Source: Mycobacterium sp. GA-0227b
GTDB lineage: Bacteria; Actinomycetota; Actinomycetes; Mycobacteriales; Mycobacteriaceae
Reading direction: 5' to 3'
DNA length: 43,176 nt
Assembly (NCBI RefSeq): GCF_001499855.1
Contig: NZ_LQIK01000011.1
Span: 1 to 43,176, forward strand
The number at the start of each line of letters is the position of its first letter. Position 1 is the stretch's first letter. The notes beneath the pieces are model-generated. The model made no database searches. It had not been told where the DNA came from and saw only the letters and a list, made by a program, of their open reading frames with translations. The position numbers were made by a program, and so were the translations under genes. Positions 1-8,169 of this stretch are shown here, one piece after another.

Positions 1-496
1 CTGCAGCATTAACTGAGAACGGATCAAACTAACCCCGACTCGAGAACCGGGTGGACTCAGTATCGGGGACTCGCCAGTAGACCTGAGCGGTATGCATGTC
101 CTGGTAATCGACGACCCCTGGAACACGAGCGCACGCGTGCAGTTAGCTTCGACCAGAACGTCGTCGCCAACGTCATTTCCTTACCACCGACAACTGGCTG
201 CACTACGGTCTAACCGCCCGGCATGATCTTGGCGGGTCCACGCTCGGGCGTGCCGGCACCGCCAATCGCCGGTTAGGCGGCACCTATACCGGGGGAGGGG
301 GCGGCTAACAGCACGTCGGCCGAAATCGCCAGTGCGCCAATGGGCGCCGGCAACACGCTCTTCCAGTGCCAAGCCAACGCCGACGGGATTGGGATTAGTA
401 GACGTCAGGTTGAGCGCCAAAGTGACGCGCGGTTGGCGGGCCGCGGCACGTGTGGCCGCGACGCCAGAGCCGAATGGCGATGAAAAACCAGCCTGG
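1..496. other. Left edge without a supported gene
   Basis: Short open frames exist on both strands, but none has a convincing start, ribosome site or recognisable family motif. Stops are frequent in all frames compared with the intact genes of the window. The stretch lies downstream of the TetR gene that ends at 497. It may hold decayed coding sequence, but I cannot assign any. Confidence 0.5.
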
Positions 497-1261
497 TTAA
501 TTCTCCGGCAGCGTATCCAGATCGCCGACGTATTCCACAATGGCAAGTCCAAGGCGTGAGTACCTGGCGACCAAGTTCTCGACTTTCAGCTTGCCCGATG
601 GGCGGTACCATTCGGGTATCGCGTTCAGCATCGCGATGATGGCGCGGTGGGCATCATCAGGGTAGGGGGTCTTGAATACGCCGCTATCGATGCCGTCGCC
701 GATGACCTGCTCGAAGAGATCTTGGGCTGCCGAACGTCGGACGCCGATTTGCTTGGCGTACTGAGGATCGAGGTTTCGAACCTCCCGAATGAACAGGATG
801 CTGTCGATTGGAGACCGCGCTCGATACTCGACCATACTTGCCACCAGAATAAGAAACCGCTCAAGGGGATCGGAGGAGGCGTTCTCCCACGCGTGGCGTG
901 CTAGAACGGCATGGAAATCGTCGATCGCTTCGTTGAGGATGTCGAAGAGGAGTTCTTGCTTGGTGGCGAAATAGTGGTAAAGGACAGACAAGCTAAGGCC
1001 GGCTTCCGTCGCCATATCGCGGATCGACACCGCATGGTAACCCCGTGCCGCGAATTCGTGCCGGGCTACCTCTCGCAGTGTGGCCAGCCCGGCCGGGGTG
1101 GCCTTGGTCGTGCGCGACCCTGTCCGCGAACCGTCGATGGGTTTTGGCTTCGCCGTCTGGTCGCGACGAGCGGTCGCGCCGCGATTTGCGCTGCGGCGTA
1201 GGCGTGACGGCGCTTTCGGCGCCGCCACTTTCGATCGTTGTGGCTGACCATGTCGTGTCAT
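497..1261 (-). CDS. TetR/AcrR-family transcriptional regulator (left copy)
   Basis: One-component repressor of 254 residues. A basic, Ala/Pro-rich tail of about 55 residues precedes the TetR DNA-binding domain; the helix-turn-helix is at about residues 78-100 (VSIRDMATEAGLSLSVLYHY). The rest is a helical ligand-binding and dimerisation domain. From PAGL (residue 56) to the end it is closely related to the second TetR at 39468-40145, sharing long blocks such as RGYHAVSIRD, NEAID, FIRE and FKTPYPDDA; in the recognition-helix region they differ by L/F, F/Y and T/S. The start is the ATG at 1261; the ATG context cannot rule out a shorter form lacking the tail. It is transcribed outward from the catabolic cluster. 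Inference: it represses the class A operators at 6-21 kb. No class A site is visible in its own upstream region, so there is no sign of autoregulation. The ligand is unknown; CoA thioesters are common ligands for such regulators of catabolic clusters. Confidence 0.9.
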   Translation of the reverse strand: MTRHGQPQRSKVAAPKAPSRLRRSANRGATARRDQTAKPKPIDGSRTGSRTTKATPAGLATLREVARHEFAARGYHAVSIRDMATEAGLSLSVLYHYFATKQELLFDILNEAIDDFHAVLARHAWENASSDPLERFLILVASMVEYRARSPIDSILFIREVRNLDPQYAKQIGVRRSAAQDLFEQVIGDGIDSGVFKTPYPDDAHRAIIAMLNAIPEWYRPSGKLKVENLVARYSRLGLAIVEYVGDLDTLPEN

Positions 1262-1799
1262 GAACTCATTGTGCGTTTCAATCGGCGTCCGTAGTTGTCA
1301 ATGTACTCCAGTGCGCTGGGCCACACCGGAGGGCGATGCCCCCAAATGCAGATGCCTTCGGCAGGAGCCCGTTGAGGTTTGTGCCCTAGTCGCGGCTGCC
1401 GCCCCGACGTTGGGCACGGTGTCTTAGGCAGCGGCGATGTCGATGGCTGGCTTCGCCGTCGCGATGGCTTGGCGTTTTTCGGACGCCAGACAAACGGTCA
1501 GGATGTGGCCTCGTACAAAACTTGCTTGGCTGGCAGCAGATGGTTGACCAGGCAGGCCCGCGCAACTGACGCACTGCTCGCGTTCTTTGCACCGAACACG
1601 TGTGATAAATCCCGGTCGGTCCAGATCTTCGGTGGCTTCGGCGCGGCTTCGCTGGGTGAGCGGCGATCACGAGTCGTAGTCTGAGGTGGCCGCATGTCAT
1701 GCGGGGTCTACGAAGACGCTGAGCACCTGCCGATGCTCGACGTCAGGCCTTTACGCGCGGACAGATGTTGGGATCCCAAGAGCACACTGTCGGTCGGCC
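1262..1799. other. Gene-poor stretch, possible acyl-CoA dehydrogenase remnant
   Basis: No intact gene is visible. On the plus strand around 1470-1665 one frame reads GRQTNGQDVASYK and later VQIFGGFG. Both resemble C-terminal motifs of acyl-CoA dehydrogenases (RQxFGxxIAxFQ and QIFGGxGY) but sit too close together and have no intact surroundings. This is suggestive only; chance resemblance is possible. Confidence 0.25.
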
Positions 1800-2096
1800 T
1801 GACAGACACACCACCGCAGGCCCTTGCCGACATGGTCGCGATAGGGAAAACGTATTGGTCGTGCGACGCGCATCCGAGGTGCACGCAGGCCAGGACCGTG
1901 TCGTGATCCCCGCCGGACGGGGGGCCGGGCAATCCGTGTTCGGCATCCATTTGCAGGTGCTGTCCGGGACGACGGCGACAAGCTGTCATTCGCGAAAGGC
2001 ACGGTGTGGCGCTGCGACCCGGACCCGCAAGGGACCGGCCGCATCCTGCGCGCCGCGCTCCTGGGCACGAATCGGCCCCCAAGGCGGGAGTCATGA
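1800..2096 (+). pseudogene. Remnant of an unidentified gene coupled to the Ddn-like gene
   Basis: Two adjacent frames give continuous protein-like text. The first reads VVRRASEVHAGQDRVVIPAG and then GAGQSVFGIHLQ. After a frame change near 1965 it continues RDDGDKLSFAKGTVWRCDPD and runs to a TGA at 2094-2096. That stop overlaps the next start as ATGA, which is typical of a translationally coupled gene pair. The 5' end is lost. I do not recognise the family. It was probably the upstream partner of the F420-type protein that follows. Confidence 0.4.
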
Positions 2097-2545
2097 ACGT
2101 TTCCCGCTGGGTTGAGAAGAACGTCGGTGGACCGTTACTGCGGTTGCACCACACCGTGTATCAGAAGACCCAGGACCGGATCGGACACAGAATTCCCGGT
2201 GTCCCGCCCAGCCTGCTGTTGCACACCACCGGGGCCAAGACCGGCCGGCCGCGGACTAATTCGTTGACGTATGCGCGCGATGGCGATGGCTACCTTATTG
2301 TCGCGTCCAACGGAGGCTCCAATCGTAACCCTGGGTGGTACTACAACCTGTGCGCCCATCCGAATGCCGAAATCAACGTTGGCTCAAAGCGATTCGGCAT
2401 CACAACGCGGCTGGTGACATCTGACGACTCCGACTACGAGCGGATGTGGCGGCTCGTCAACAAGAACAACGGCAATCGATACAACGCCTATCAGCGCAGA
2501 ACGGCGCGGCCGATACCAATCTTCGAACTGAAGGCGACGCACTAG
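2093..2545 (+). CDS. Ddn-like deazaflavin (F420)-dependent nitroreductase family protein
   Basis: A 150-residue single-domain split-barrel protein of the F420H2-dependent nitroreductase (Ddn/Rv3547) family, normally about 140-150 residues. Family text is clear: LLLHTTGAKTGRPRTNSL, then YLIVASNGGSNRNPGWYYNL and AHPNAEINVG. The family uses reduced F420 to reduce quinones, nitro compounds or unsaturated ketones, often at the inner membrane face. The start is the ATG at 2093 because GGGAG lies at 2087-2091, just upstream, and this ATG overlaps the stop of the preceding remnant. A longer in-frame extension has no family similarity. The stop TAG at 2543-2545 lies inside the CTAG that was duplicated when the IS1182-type element inserted, so the insertion left the protein intact. 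Confidence 0.88.
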   Translation: MNVSRWVEKNVGGPLLRLHHTVYQKTQDRIGHRIPGVPPSLLLHTTGAKTGRPRTNSLTYARDGDGYLIVASNGGSNRNPGWYYNLCAHPNAEINVGSKRFGITTRLVTSDDSDYERMWRLVNKNNGNRYNAYQRRTARPIPIFELKATH

Positions 2546-2560
2546 GAGTCTGCTGAATTA
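2546..2560 (+). repeat. IS1182-type left terminal inverted repeat
   Basis: GAGTCTGCTGAATTA, the exact reverse complement of 3830-3844. It is preceded by target copy CTAG at 2542-2545. Confidence 0.92.
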
Positions 2561-2610
2561 ATCCCGCGTGGCGAGGGTGGTTGTCCTGGGGTTTTCGGGA
2601 TGATTGGCGG

Positions 2611-3689
2611 GTGCAGGGTCGATCTGATGATCAGCGTGAATTGTTGGATGCCGAATCGGTTGCCGGGCATCTTCTGAAGTCCGACAGCATGTTTGCGTTC
2701 CTGGCGACTCGTCGCAGCCAGTTGTTTCCCGAGGAGATGTTCGCCGATTTGTTTCCGTCGCGGCGGTGCCGGCCCAGTGTCCCGGCTGAGGTGATGACCA
2801 GCGTGATCACACTGCAGGCTCTGCACGGCTTGTCCGATAACGAGACCGTGGACGCGGTGACATTCGATCTGCGCTGGAAGGCCGCCTGCGGGTTGCCCAT
2901 CACCGCGCCGGCGTTTCACTCCACAACGTTGACCTACTGGCGGCGCCGGCTGGCGGCCCCGGAGCGGGTGATCTCCACGGTGGATCCCGAAGCCCGCCAT
3001 GCCCATAAGACGGTGCACCGCCGCCAGGACGGCTTCAAAGCCCATATCGCGGCGAACCCGATACCGGAATCATCACCGACTGCGCCCTGACTCAGGCCAG
3101 CGGATCAGACAACCACGAAGCCATCGTGGGGTTGGCCCTCCTCGAGGGCGAGCCCGGCCCGGTGCGGGTGCTCGGCGATTCGGCCTACGGCACCGGGGCC
3201 ATCCGGGCAGCACTGGTCGAGATGAAGCACGGCGCAGTGATCAAACCGATCCCGCTGCGCACATGGGTGCCCGGCGGTTTCACCAGCGACGACTTCACGG
3301 TCGACTTCGATTCCCACACGGTGACCTGCCCCGCCAACCACACCGTCAGGATTACACCCAGCGGCGGCGCGATGTTCGAAAAATACTGCCGCTCATGTCC
3401 TTTAGCGACACAGTGCACGACAGCCAAACGGGGACGCAAACTCACCCTGAGCGAACACGAACCACTGCTACGTGCCGCCCGGGCGGCGGCGCGCGCACCC
3501 GAATGGCAGGCCGAATACCGCCGACACCGACCCATGGTGGAACGCTCCATCGCCTGGCTGACCCGCGGCAACCGCAAGGTCCGCTACCGCGGCATCTTGA
3601 AAAATGATCACTGGCTGCATCACCGCAGCGCCGGATAGAACCTGCGCCGTCTCATCGCGATGGGACTCACCCACACCGGCACCACCTGA
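2611..3689 (+). pseudogene. IS1182-family transposase, deleted and frameshifted
   Basis: DDE transposase remnant. The GTG at 2611 opens MQGRSDDQRELLDAESVAGH, and the N-terminal domain is readable to LTYWRRRLAAP near 2960. The next residues, ERVISTVDPEARHAHKT, belong much further along in family members, so I estimate 150 or more residues are missing in between, including the region that should hold the first catalytic Asp. Near 3055-3060 the frame changes: the reading continues PDTGIITDCALTQA in another frame up to VRYRGILKNDHWLHHRSAG. There a TAG at 3636-3638 interrupts, before the natural family ending LRRLIAMGLTHTGTT and a TGA at 3687-3689. Three independent lesions make this inactive. Confidence 0.88.
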
Positions 3690-3829
3690 CACTAGCGATC
3701 TGTGGTCTTGCCGTGCCCCACGCCAATGTCACGCTCAATACCGGCGGGGCGATCTCACAGCCGTCGACCTCCGGGTCTGACTACACACACGCGCCACGAG
3801 CGCTTGAGACGCCCCACCCCAAATACCCC

Positions 3830-3844
3830 TAATTCAGCAGACTC
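3830..3844 (-). repeat. IS1182-type right terminal inverted repeat
   Basis: TAATTCAGCAGACTC, the exact reverse complement of 2546-2560. It is followed by target copy CTAG at 3845-3848. Confidence 0.92.
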
Positions 3845-3848
3845 CTAG

Positions 3849-4023
3849 AGCCGCGGCGGCGCTCCGCCGCCGCGACCGCCCAGAACAGCTCCTTGGCGAG
3901 CACGAGCAGGTCCAGCATAACTTCGCGGCCGGGCGATGTTGCGTACTGGTGCCATCTCGCGCCGGGGCCAGCTGGATGGATCATCATCTCGTCAATGCGG
4001 TAGTGGTCCGCGCGATCATGTAC
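3849..4023 (-). pseudogene. C-terminal fragment of an unidentified protein
   Basis: A minus-strand frame reads HYRIDEMMIHPAG, then WHQYAT, REVMLDLLVLAKELFWAVAA and ends in a basic AERRR tail at the IS boundary. It is bounded upstream by an in-frame TAG at 4024-4026 and has no start or ribosome site. The text looks protein-like, but I do not recognise a family. The region 4024-4164 beyond it holds nothing I can assign. Confidence 0.3.
3852..3874 (+). terminator. GC hairpin, probably the former Ddn-gene terminator
   Basis: CGCGGCGGC, loop GCTCC, GCCGCCGCG: a 9-bp perfect stem with no U-tract, as is common in mycobacteria. Without the IS it would start only a few bases after the stop of the Ddn-like gene, so the insertion probably separated gene and terminator. 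Confidence 0.5.
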
Positions 4024-4164
4024 CTACTCTCGTCGGCAACGTCGCTGCTGGATTAGCCTGCCGCGCAACTCAACTCAGTCCGCTAGCGCTGCGCCGACGC
4101 CCGCGACGATTTAGCCATCGCGCACCATTGCAGCTTGTCGTTCAGCGGCTTCCCGGCGAGGACA

Positions 4165-5035
4165 CTAATCGCTCTTGTTGAGCCCACCCCGATGGCGTTT
4201 TTGGAATGCGGTGAGGCGGGAATTGAACCCTCGGTAGTAAACAGGAACCTTTGGTTGGTCCATTCGAGCGCCATATGAGCTTCGGCTGAGGTTATCCAGG
4301 CGGTACGCAGGGCCCGCTTTGTCAGCTGAGCGGCCAGGGTGGGCTGGGCCGCATACTCACGCGCGATTTCAAGGGCTGCTTCCCACGCTTGGCCCGCTCC
4401 CACGAGCCGGTCAGCGATGCGAAGACGGTACGCCTCGGCTGCATCAATGGTCTTTCCCCGATGAGAAGGTCCAGTGCGGCGCCGTGACCCGCGACACGGG
4501 GGAGCAGCCAGCTGAGACCAAGTTCTAGGGCCGAGCCCCGCGTCGATGTACCCGGCTCGAAACCGACTGTCATCGGCTGCGACGCGCACGTCGGCCAACA
4601 ACGCAAGAGTGAGTCCGCCGCCGACGACTGCGCCGTGCAGGGCGGCGACGATTGGCTTGTCGAGGGACAAAAACCGCAGAGCAAGCCGACTCGGTCCGAG
4701 CCGTCCAGACGCCGCTCGTTGGGCGAGGAGTCGCCGAGTTCGTGATCACCCCCTAGCACACCGGAATGCACGAGGTCATTGATGTCGACGGGCTGCTGGG
4801 GATCCACACCGGTCAGGTCGGCGCCGGCGCAGAAGTGATCGCCCGTTGCGCCCAGCACCACAGCATGGATGTCGTCGACGTGCTGGGCGTCGTCGAGTGC
4901 CCGGTGAAGCGCTATCGGGATCGTGCCACCAATTGCGTTGCGCAGCCTCGGCCGATTGAGCCGTAGTAGGAGGAGGTGGTCATCGGTGCGCTCGACGATC
5001 GCATCGCCGTGCGGACGCTCGGTTGCAGCGGTCAT
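4165..5035 (-). pseudogene. Enoyl-CoA hydratase/isomerase, multiply frameshifted
   Basis: Crotonase-fold beta-oxidation gene of about 290 codons, now broken. The ATG at 5035 opens MTAATERPHGDAIVERTDD and reads on through LNRPRLRNAI and VVLGATGDHFCAGADL, the first oxyanion-hole motif. Near 4670 the frame changes to SLDKPIVAALHGAVVGGGL (second oxyanion-hole strand) and GYIDAGLGP. It then switches to ELGLSWLLPRVAGHGAALDL, back to KTIDAAEAYRLRIADRLV, and finally to FNSRLTAFQKRHRGGLNKSD with a TAG at 4165-4167. At least four frame changes are needed, too many for sequencing error alone. Its start overlaps the stop of the thiolase pseudogene (ATGA), so the two once formed one operon. Confidence 0.88.
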
Positions 5036-6188
5036 GCCGCTAACAGTGTGCCAGTGCCGATGCCTCCACCGCAGCACATCGTGACAAGCGCGGTTTCACT
5101 GCCCGTTCGCGACATCTCGTGGGCGGCCTTGGTGATCAAGACGCATCCGGTAGACCCGAGCGCATGTCCGAGCACAATTGCACCGCCGTCTGGAATGGTG
5201 CGTGCCGAATCCGCGCCGGTCACTTGTTGCCAGCCGAGCACAACCGCGGCGAACGCCTCGTTTACCTCGAAAATATCGATGTCGTCGATCGTCATACCGC
5301 CCTTTTTGAGGAGGTCTGCAGTGACGGGTATCGGGCCTTCCAGCATGATCCGCGGATCACATCCCACGAAGCTGGTCGCGCGCACCAGCGCCAAAGGCGT
5401 CAACCCTTCGGCCGCAACGCGATCGGCGTTCATCAGGACAACGGCTGCTGCCGCATCGGCGATCTTCGAGCTCGTTCCGGCCGTGTGAATTCCACCGGTG
5501 ACCACCGGCTTGAGCGCCGACAAGGTGGCGAGGTCGGTTGTCCTCGGGGCCTCGTCGGTGTCGAACAACGTCGTGGTCTGCTACTCGACCGCGATAGGCA
5601 CGATCTGGCCGGCGAAATATTGTTGCTCAATCGCGGCGAGCGCCCGTCTCTGGGATTCCAGACCGAAATAATCGGTTTCCGCCCGCTCACACCGTACTTA
5701 GCGGCCAGCGCCTGAGCGGCGGCGAACTGGTCCAATTGGCCGTGACGCTAGTCGTAACCTCCTGACTGCGGGAGTCCGTGTCCGGCAGCCGCTCCATCGA
5801 GAATGGCGGACCCAAGCGGGATGAGACTCATCAGCTCGACACCGCATGCCACGACGACGTCTTCGGTTTAAGCAGTGATGAGAGACGCGGCGAGGTTGAA
5901 GGCCTGCTGGGATGATTTCCGCACGCGCTGTGCATCGTGCTCGCCGGCGTGTGAATGGGGCCACCGACCGCCAACCACGCCATGCGGGTGACGTTGGCGG
6001 CTTGAGTCCCGACCTGATCGATGCAGCCACCGATCACCTGGCCGACGGATCCGGGATTGACGCCAGCTTGGTCCAGCGCATCGAGCATCACCGTGCCTAG
6101 CAGGGTGGTGGGATGCATCGCCGCCAACGATCCACCGCGGCGCCCGACTGCAACTGCGGCGCGCACTGACAATGGCGACATCGGCCAT
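5032..6188 (-). pseudogene. Acetyl-CoA acetyltransferase (thiolase), decayed
   Basis: Degradative-type thiolase that would have cleaved 3-ketoacyl-CoA. The ATG at 6188 opens MADVAIVSARR. The frame then shifts to AVGRRGGSLAAMHPTTLLG and continues through VGQVIGGCIDQVGTQAANVT and TMHSACG (nucleophile Cys region). Another shift leads to QQAFNLAASLITA, then in-frame stops TAA (5868-5870), TAG (5748-5750) and TAG (5581-5583) interrupt VVVACGVELMSLIPLG, LDQFAAAQALAAKYGVSG and VPIAVE. The C-terminal third is open and retains NEAFAAVVLGW, GHALGS and MCCGGGIGTGTL, ending in a TGA at 5032-5034 that overlaps the hydratase start. It is only distantly similar to the intact thiolase at 34920-36110, so it is not a recent copy. 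Confidence 0.9.
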
Positions 6189-6246
6189 GCAACCAAACCT
6201 TTGACCGTCGGCGGCTGGACCGGACCGTTTAGCGACCGTCCGGTCA

Positions 6247-6294
6247 TGGACACCCGTGCCGCGATACCGTACCATTAAGCGTACGTTCGATAAG
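6247..6294 (+). promoter_or_regulatory. Class A promoter-operator P1 (hydrolase / AttH-like operon)
   Basis: -35 TGGACA (6247-6252), 17-nt spacer, -10 TACCAT (6270-6275), followed at once by operator TTAAGCGTACGTTCGATAAG (6275-6294). The start codon at 6307 is 12 nt beyond the operator, so the leader is very short. It shares the layout with P2-P5. Inference: a repressor bound over the start region blocks transcription. Confidence 0.8.
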
Positions 6295-6306
6295 GGATGG
6301 AGTCAC

Positions 6307-7170
6307 ATGGCGACTACCGACCGCAGTACCAGGGACATGGTCGTCCGCAAGATGATGATTGATTTCACCGATGCAAAGGTGTACTGGAGCCCTGGGCAGC
6401 CGGAGTTTTCGCAGATCATGAATGCGGCGTCGGCAAGTCTTCCGGAGCTGGAGCCGTTCCTATGCAAGGTAGTCAACGCGGCACGGGAAAAACTTTCGGA
6501 GCACGACGTTGAACTGGCTCGCGACGCCGCCCTGTTCGTCGGGCAAGAGGGACGTCACTCGCGACTGCACCGCCAGTTCAACGACACATTGATCAAGGAA
6601 GGCTACACCTGGCTGCACAAACTACAGAAGGAGCTTCACGACCATCTTGAGGATATTCGCGTCCGCCGAGGACACAAGTTCGCCCTGGCCTATTCTGAGG
6701 CGTTCGAAACCTTCGGGCCTTTGGCCGCGAGCTTCTGCTTCGACAAGGGCAGGGACCTGTTCACGCCGTGGGACGAGCCGACAGTCTATTTGTGGCTCTG
6801 GCACATGGCCGAGGAGTACGAGCACCGCACCGTGTGCAACTACCTGTATAGGGAACTCTACGACGACTACTTCACCCGAATTAGAGCCCTATACGCCTTC
6901 TGCGTTCACTTTTTGGGCTGGGTGATGCGGGTTGCGTTTCAACTCATCCGTACCGATCGCAACAGCGGCCGCCTGCCCAACACGTGGCTCAGCCGGGTCC
7001 GGGAGGTCAAGGCACTCTTTCGCCTCTTCAGCTTCGTGATGCCACGCCTTGTCGTACGGGGGCTGAAGCCTCACCATGATCCCGCTTTGCTGCCGCCGCC
7101 GTCGGGCGTCATGAGCCTGCTCGCCGCCGCCTCCGAGCGCTACGGCGTTGCCGATCCGCCCCAACGCTGA
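6307..7170 (+). CDS. Metal-dependent hydrolase family protein (PF10118-like)
   Basis: A 287-residue, mostly helical protein resembling the 'predicted metal-dependent hydrolase' family PF10118. Likely metal ligands sit in two clusters, QEGRHSRLHRQFN (about residues 79-91) and WHMAEEYEHRTVCNYLYRE (about 165-183), a His/Glu pattern like that of diiron or other two-metal helical proteins. A hydrophobic stretch, YAFCVHFLGWVMRVAFQL, follows near residues 197-214 and may be a membrane or substrate-facing helix. The chemistry of the family is not established. The start is ATG 6307, with GGGATGGAG just upstream and class A promoter P1 ending at 6294. It is the first gene of a same-strand run with the two AttH/CrtC-like genes, so it probably acts on the same substrate or intermediate. 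Confidence 0.75.
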   Translation: MATTDRSTRDMVVRKMMIDFTDAKVYWSPGQPEFSQIMNAASASLPELEPFLCKVVNAAREKLSEHDVELARDAALFVGQEGRHSRLHRQFNDTLIKEGYTWLHKLQKELHDHLEDIRVRRGHKFALAYSEAFETFGPLAASFCFDKGRDLFTPWDEPTVYLWLWHMAEEYEHRTVCNYLYRELYDDYFTRIRALYAFCVHFLGWVMRVAFQLIRTDRNSGRLPNTWLSRVREVKALFRLFSFVMPRLVVRGLKPHHDPALLPPPSGVMSLLAAASERYGVADPPQR

Positions 7171-7278
7171 GGTTCGGATGACTCACCGAATGCCGCGATC
7201 ACATCGTGCACGGTCTGCGGCAGTTGAGCTCATCGGTAACGACATCCGGTAGTTGATCTCACAACCCGAGGAGGGCAT

Positions 7279-8139
7279 ATGAACACGCTGAGCGCAGAGG
7301 CCGAATCGGTTCATCTGCGTCCGGACGGCGCTCCGGACAACTGGCAAGAGAACTGCACCCTCATGGGTTATGACGCAGATCGAGACGTCAGCATCTATTT
7401 CCATGTGGCCCGGCTGATCGATCGGGTGGAGATCAAAGCGGCCGCAGGACGCGGAGATGCGATTAACTGGGTGGATAGCAACGACGATGTGTGGCCAGAG
7501 ATCGTAACGCCCTACGAGCATTTACGGCTCGACTGGTCAGGCCAACAGATCGGATTCAATCTCGAACTTCGATCGGAGATTGCCGCCATAGACCACGCGG
7601 CGGCGATGATCAGCTTGGGGCTGCCGGGTGTCGAACACGACCACTACGAGGCGGTGGGACGACTTATCGGGTCGGTGCACATTGACGGTGGTCTCGTCGA
7701 CTTCGACGGCGTCTTCTGGCGCGACCACACCTGGGGCGCACGCGAATACGATCTATTTGGCACTTCTTGGTGGTGGCCTACATGCATCGACAACGGGGGT
7801 GCGTATGCCGGGGGCGTGGCGGTCGAAGTTGGCGATAGCGTCCTCGGGTACGGGCTCGTCGCAGACGAACATGGAGTCTCCGCCGCCGGCAAGGTCGACG
7901 TGAACGTGAAGGGCGGACAAGTGAGTCCGGGGAGCTATACCGCCGTCAGCGTCGAGTATGAGCCGGAGGGCCGCGAACCGGTGAGGCTCGACTACGCGAC
8001 GCGCCACCACCTGTGCTCGACATTCCCAAGCTTCAACGCGGATCGTCAATGGAACGACGCATATTCACTGTGTAAGTGGGGCGATCGGCAGGGTTATGGC
8101 TCCATCGAGCTGAGCGTTAATGAACCCGCGGCTGATTAA
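7279..8139 (+). CDS. AttH/CrtC-like (DUF7064/7065-type) protein, first copy
   Basis: A 286-residue protein, mainly beta-strand in predicted character, with the signature FWRDHTWGAREYD near residues 150-162. This R-D-H-x-W-G-x-R motif recurs in the next gene and is characteristic of lipocalin-like AttH/CrtC-type proteins and the DUF7064/DUF7065 families. Carotenoid 1,2-hydratase CrtC is a characterised relative of the fold; most members have no known activity. The start is ATG 7279 with a strong GAGGAGGG site. It lies 108 bp after the hydrolase and 30 bp before its paralogue, so the three genes probably share promoter P1. Inference: hydration, dehydration or binding of a hydrophobic terpenoid or steroid-like substrate. 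The family call rests on a motif and is moderate. Confidence 0.65.
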   Translation: MNTLSAEAESVHLRPDGAPDNWQENCTLMGYDADRDVSIYFHVARLIDRVEIKAAAGRGDAINWVDSNDDVWPEIVTPYEHLRLDWSGQQIGFNLELRSEIAAIDHAAAMISLGLPGVEHDHYEAVGRLIGSVHIDGGLVDFDGVFWRDHTWGAREYDLFGTSWWWPTCIDNGGAYAGGVAVEVGDSVLGYGLVADEHGVSAAGKVDVNVKGGQVSPGSYTAVSVEYEPEGREPVRLDYATRHHLCSTFPSFNADRQWNDAYSLCKWGDRQGYGSIELSVNEPAAD

Positions 8140-8169
8140 GCGCTACTGAAATACCGATCGGGTACTGCG

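Larger units (their letters stand above)
2546..3844 (+). mobile_element. Internally deleted IS1182-family insertion sequence
   Basis: A 1299-bp element bounded by perfect 15-bp inverted repeats (GAGTCTGCTGAATTA and its complement) and flanked by a palindromic 4-bp direct repeat CTAG at 2542-2545 and 3845-3848. The internal transposase gene is of IS1182 type, identified by its C-terminal text (VLGDSAYGTG, VIKPIPLR, RPMVERSIAWL). A central part of the gene is missing and the rest carries a frameshift and a nonsense codon, so the copy cannot make its own transposase. The clean ends mean it could still be moved in trans by a full-length relative. Confidence 0.9.

Noticed and set aside
1379..1684. 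Open frame with VQIFGGFG as a real acyl-CoA dehydrogenase
   Set aside because: Only two short motif resemblances, wrongly spaced and without the rest of the fold; kept only as a weak remnant.
4205..4245. tRNA-like text GGCGGGAATTGAACCC on the plus strand, resembling the complement of a tRNA T-arm
   Set aside because: No acceptor or anticodon stem can be completed around it, and it lies inside the decayed enoyl-CoA hydratase where the codons (FTTEGFNSRL) explain it.
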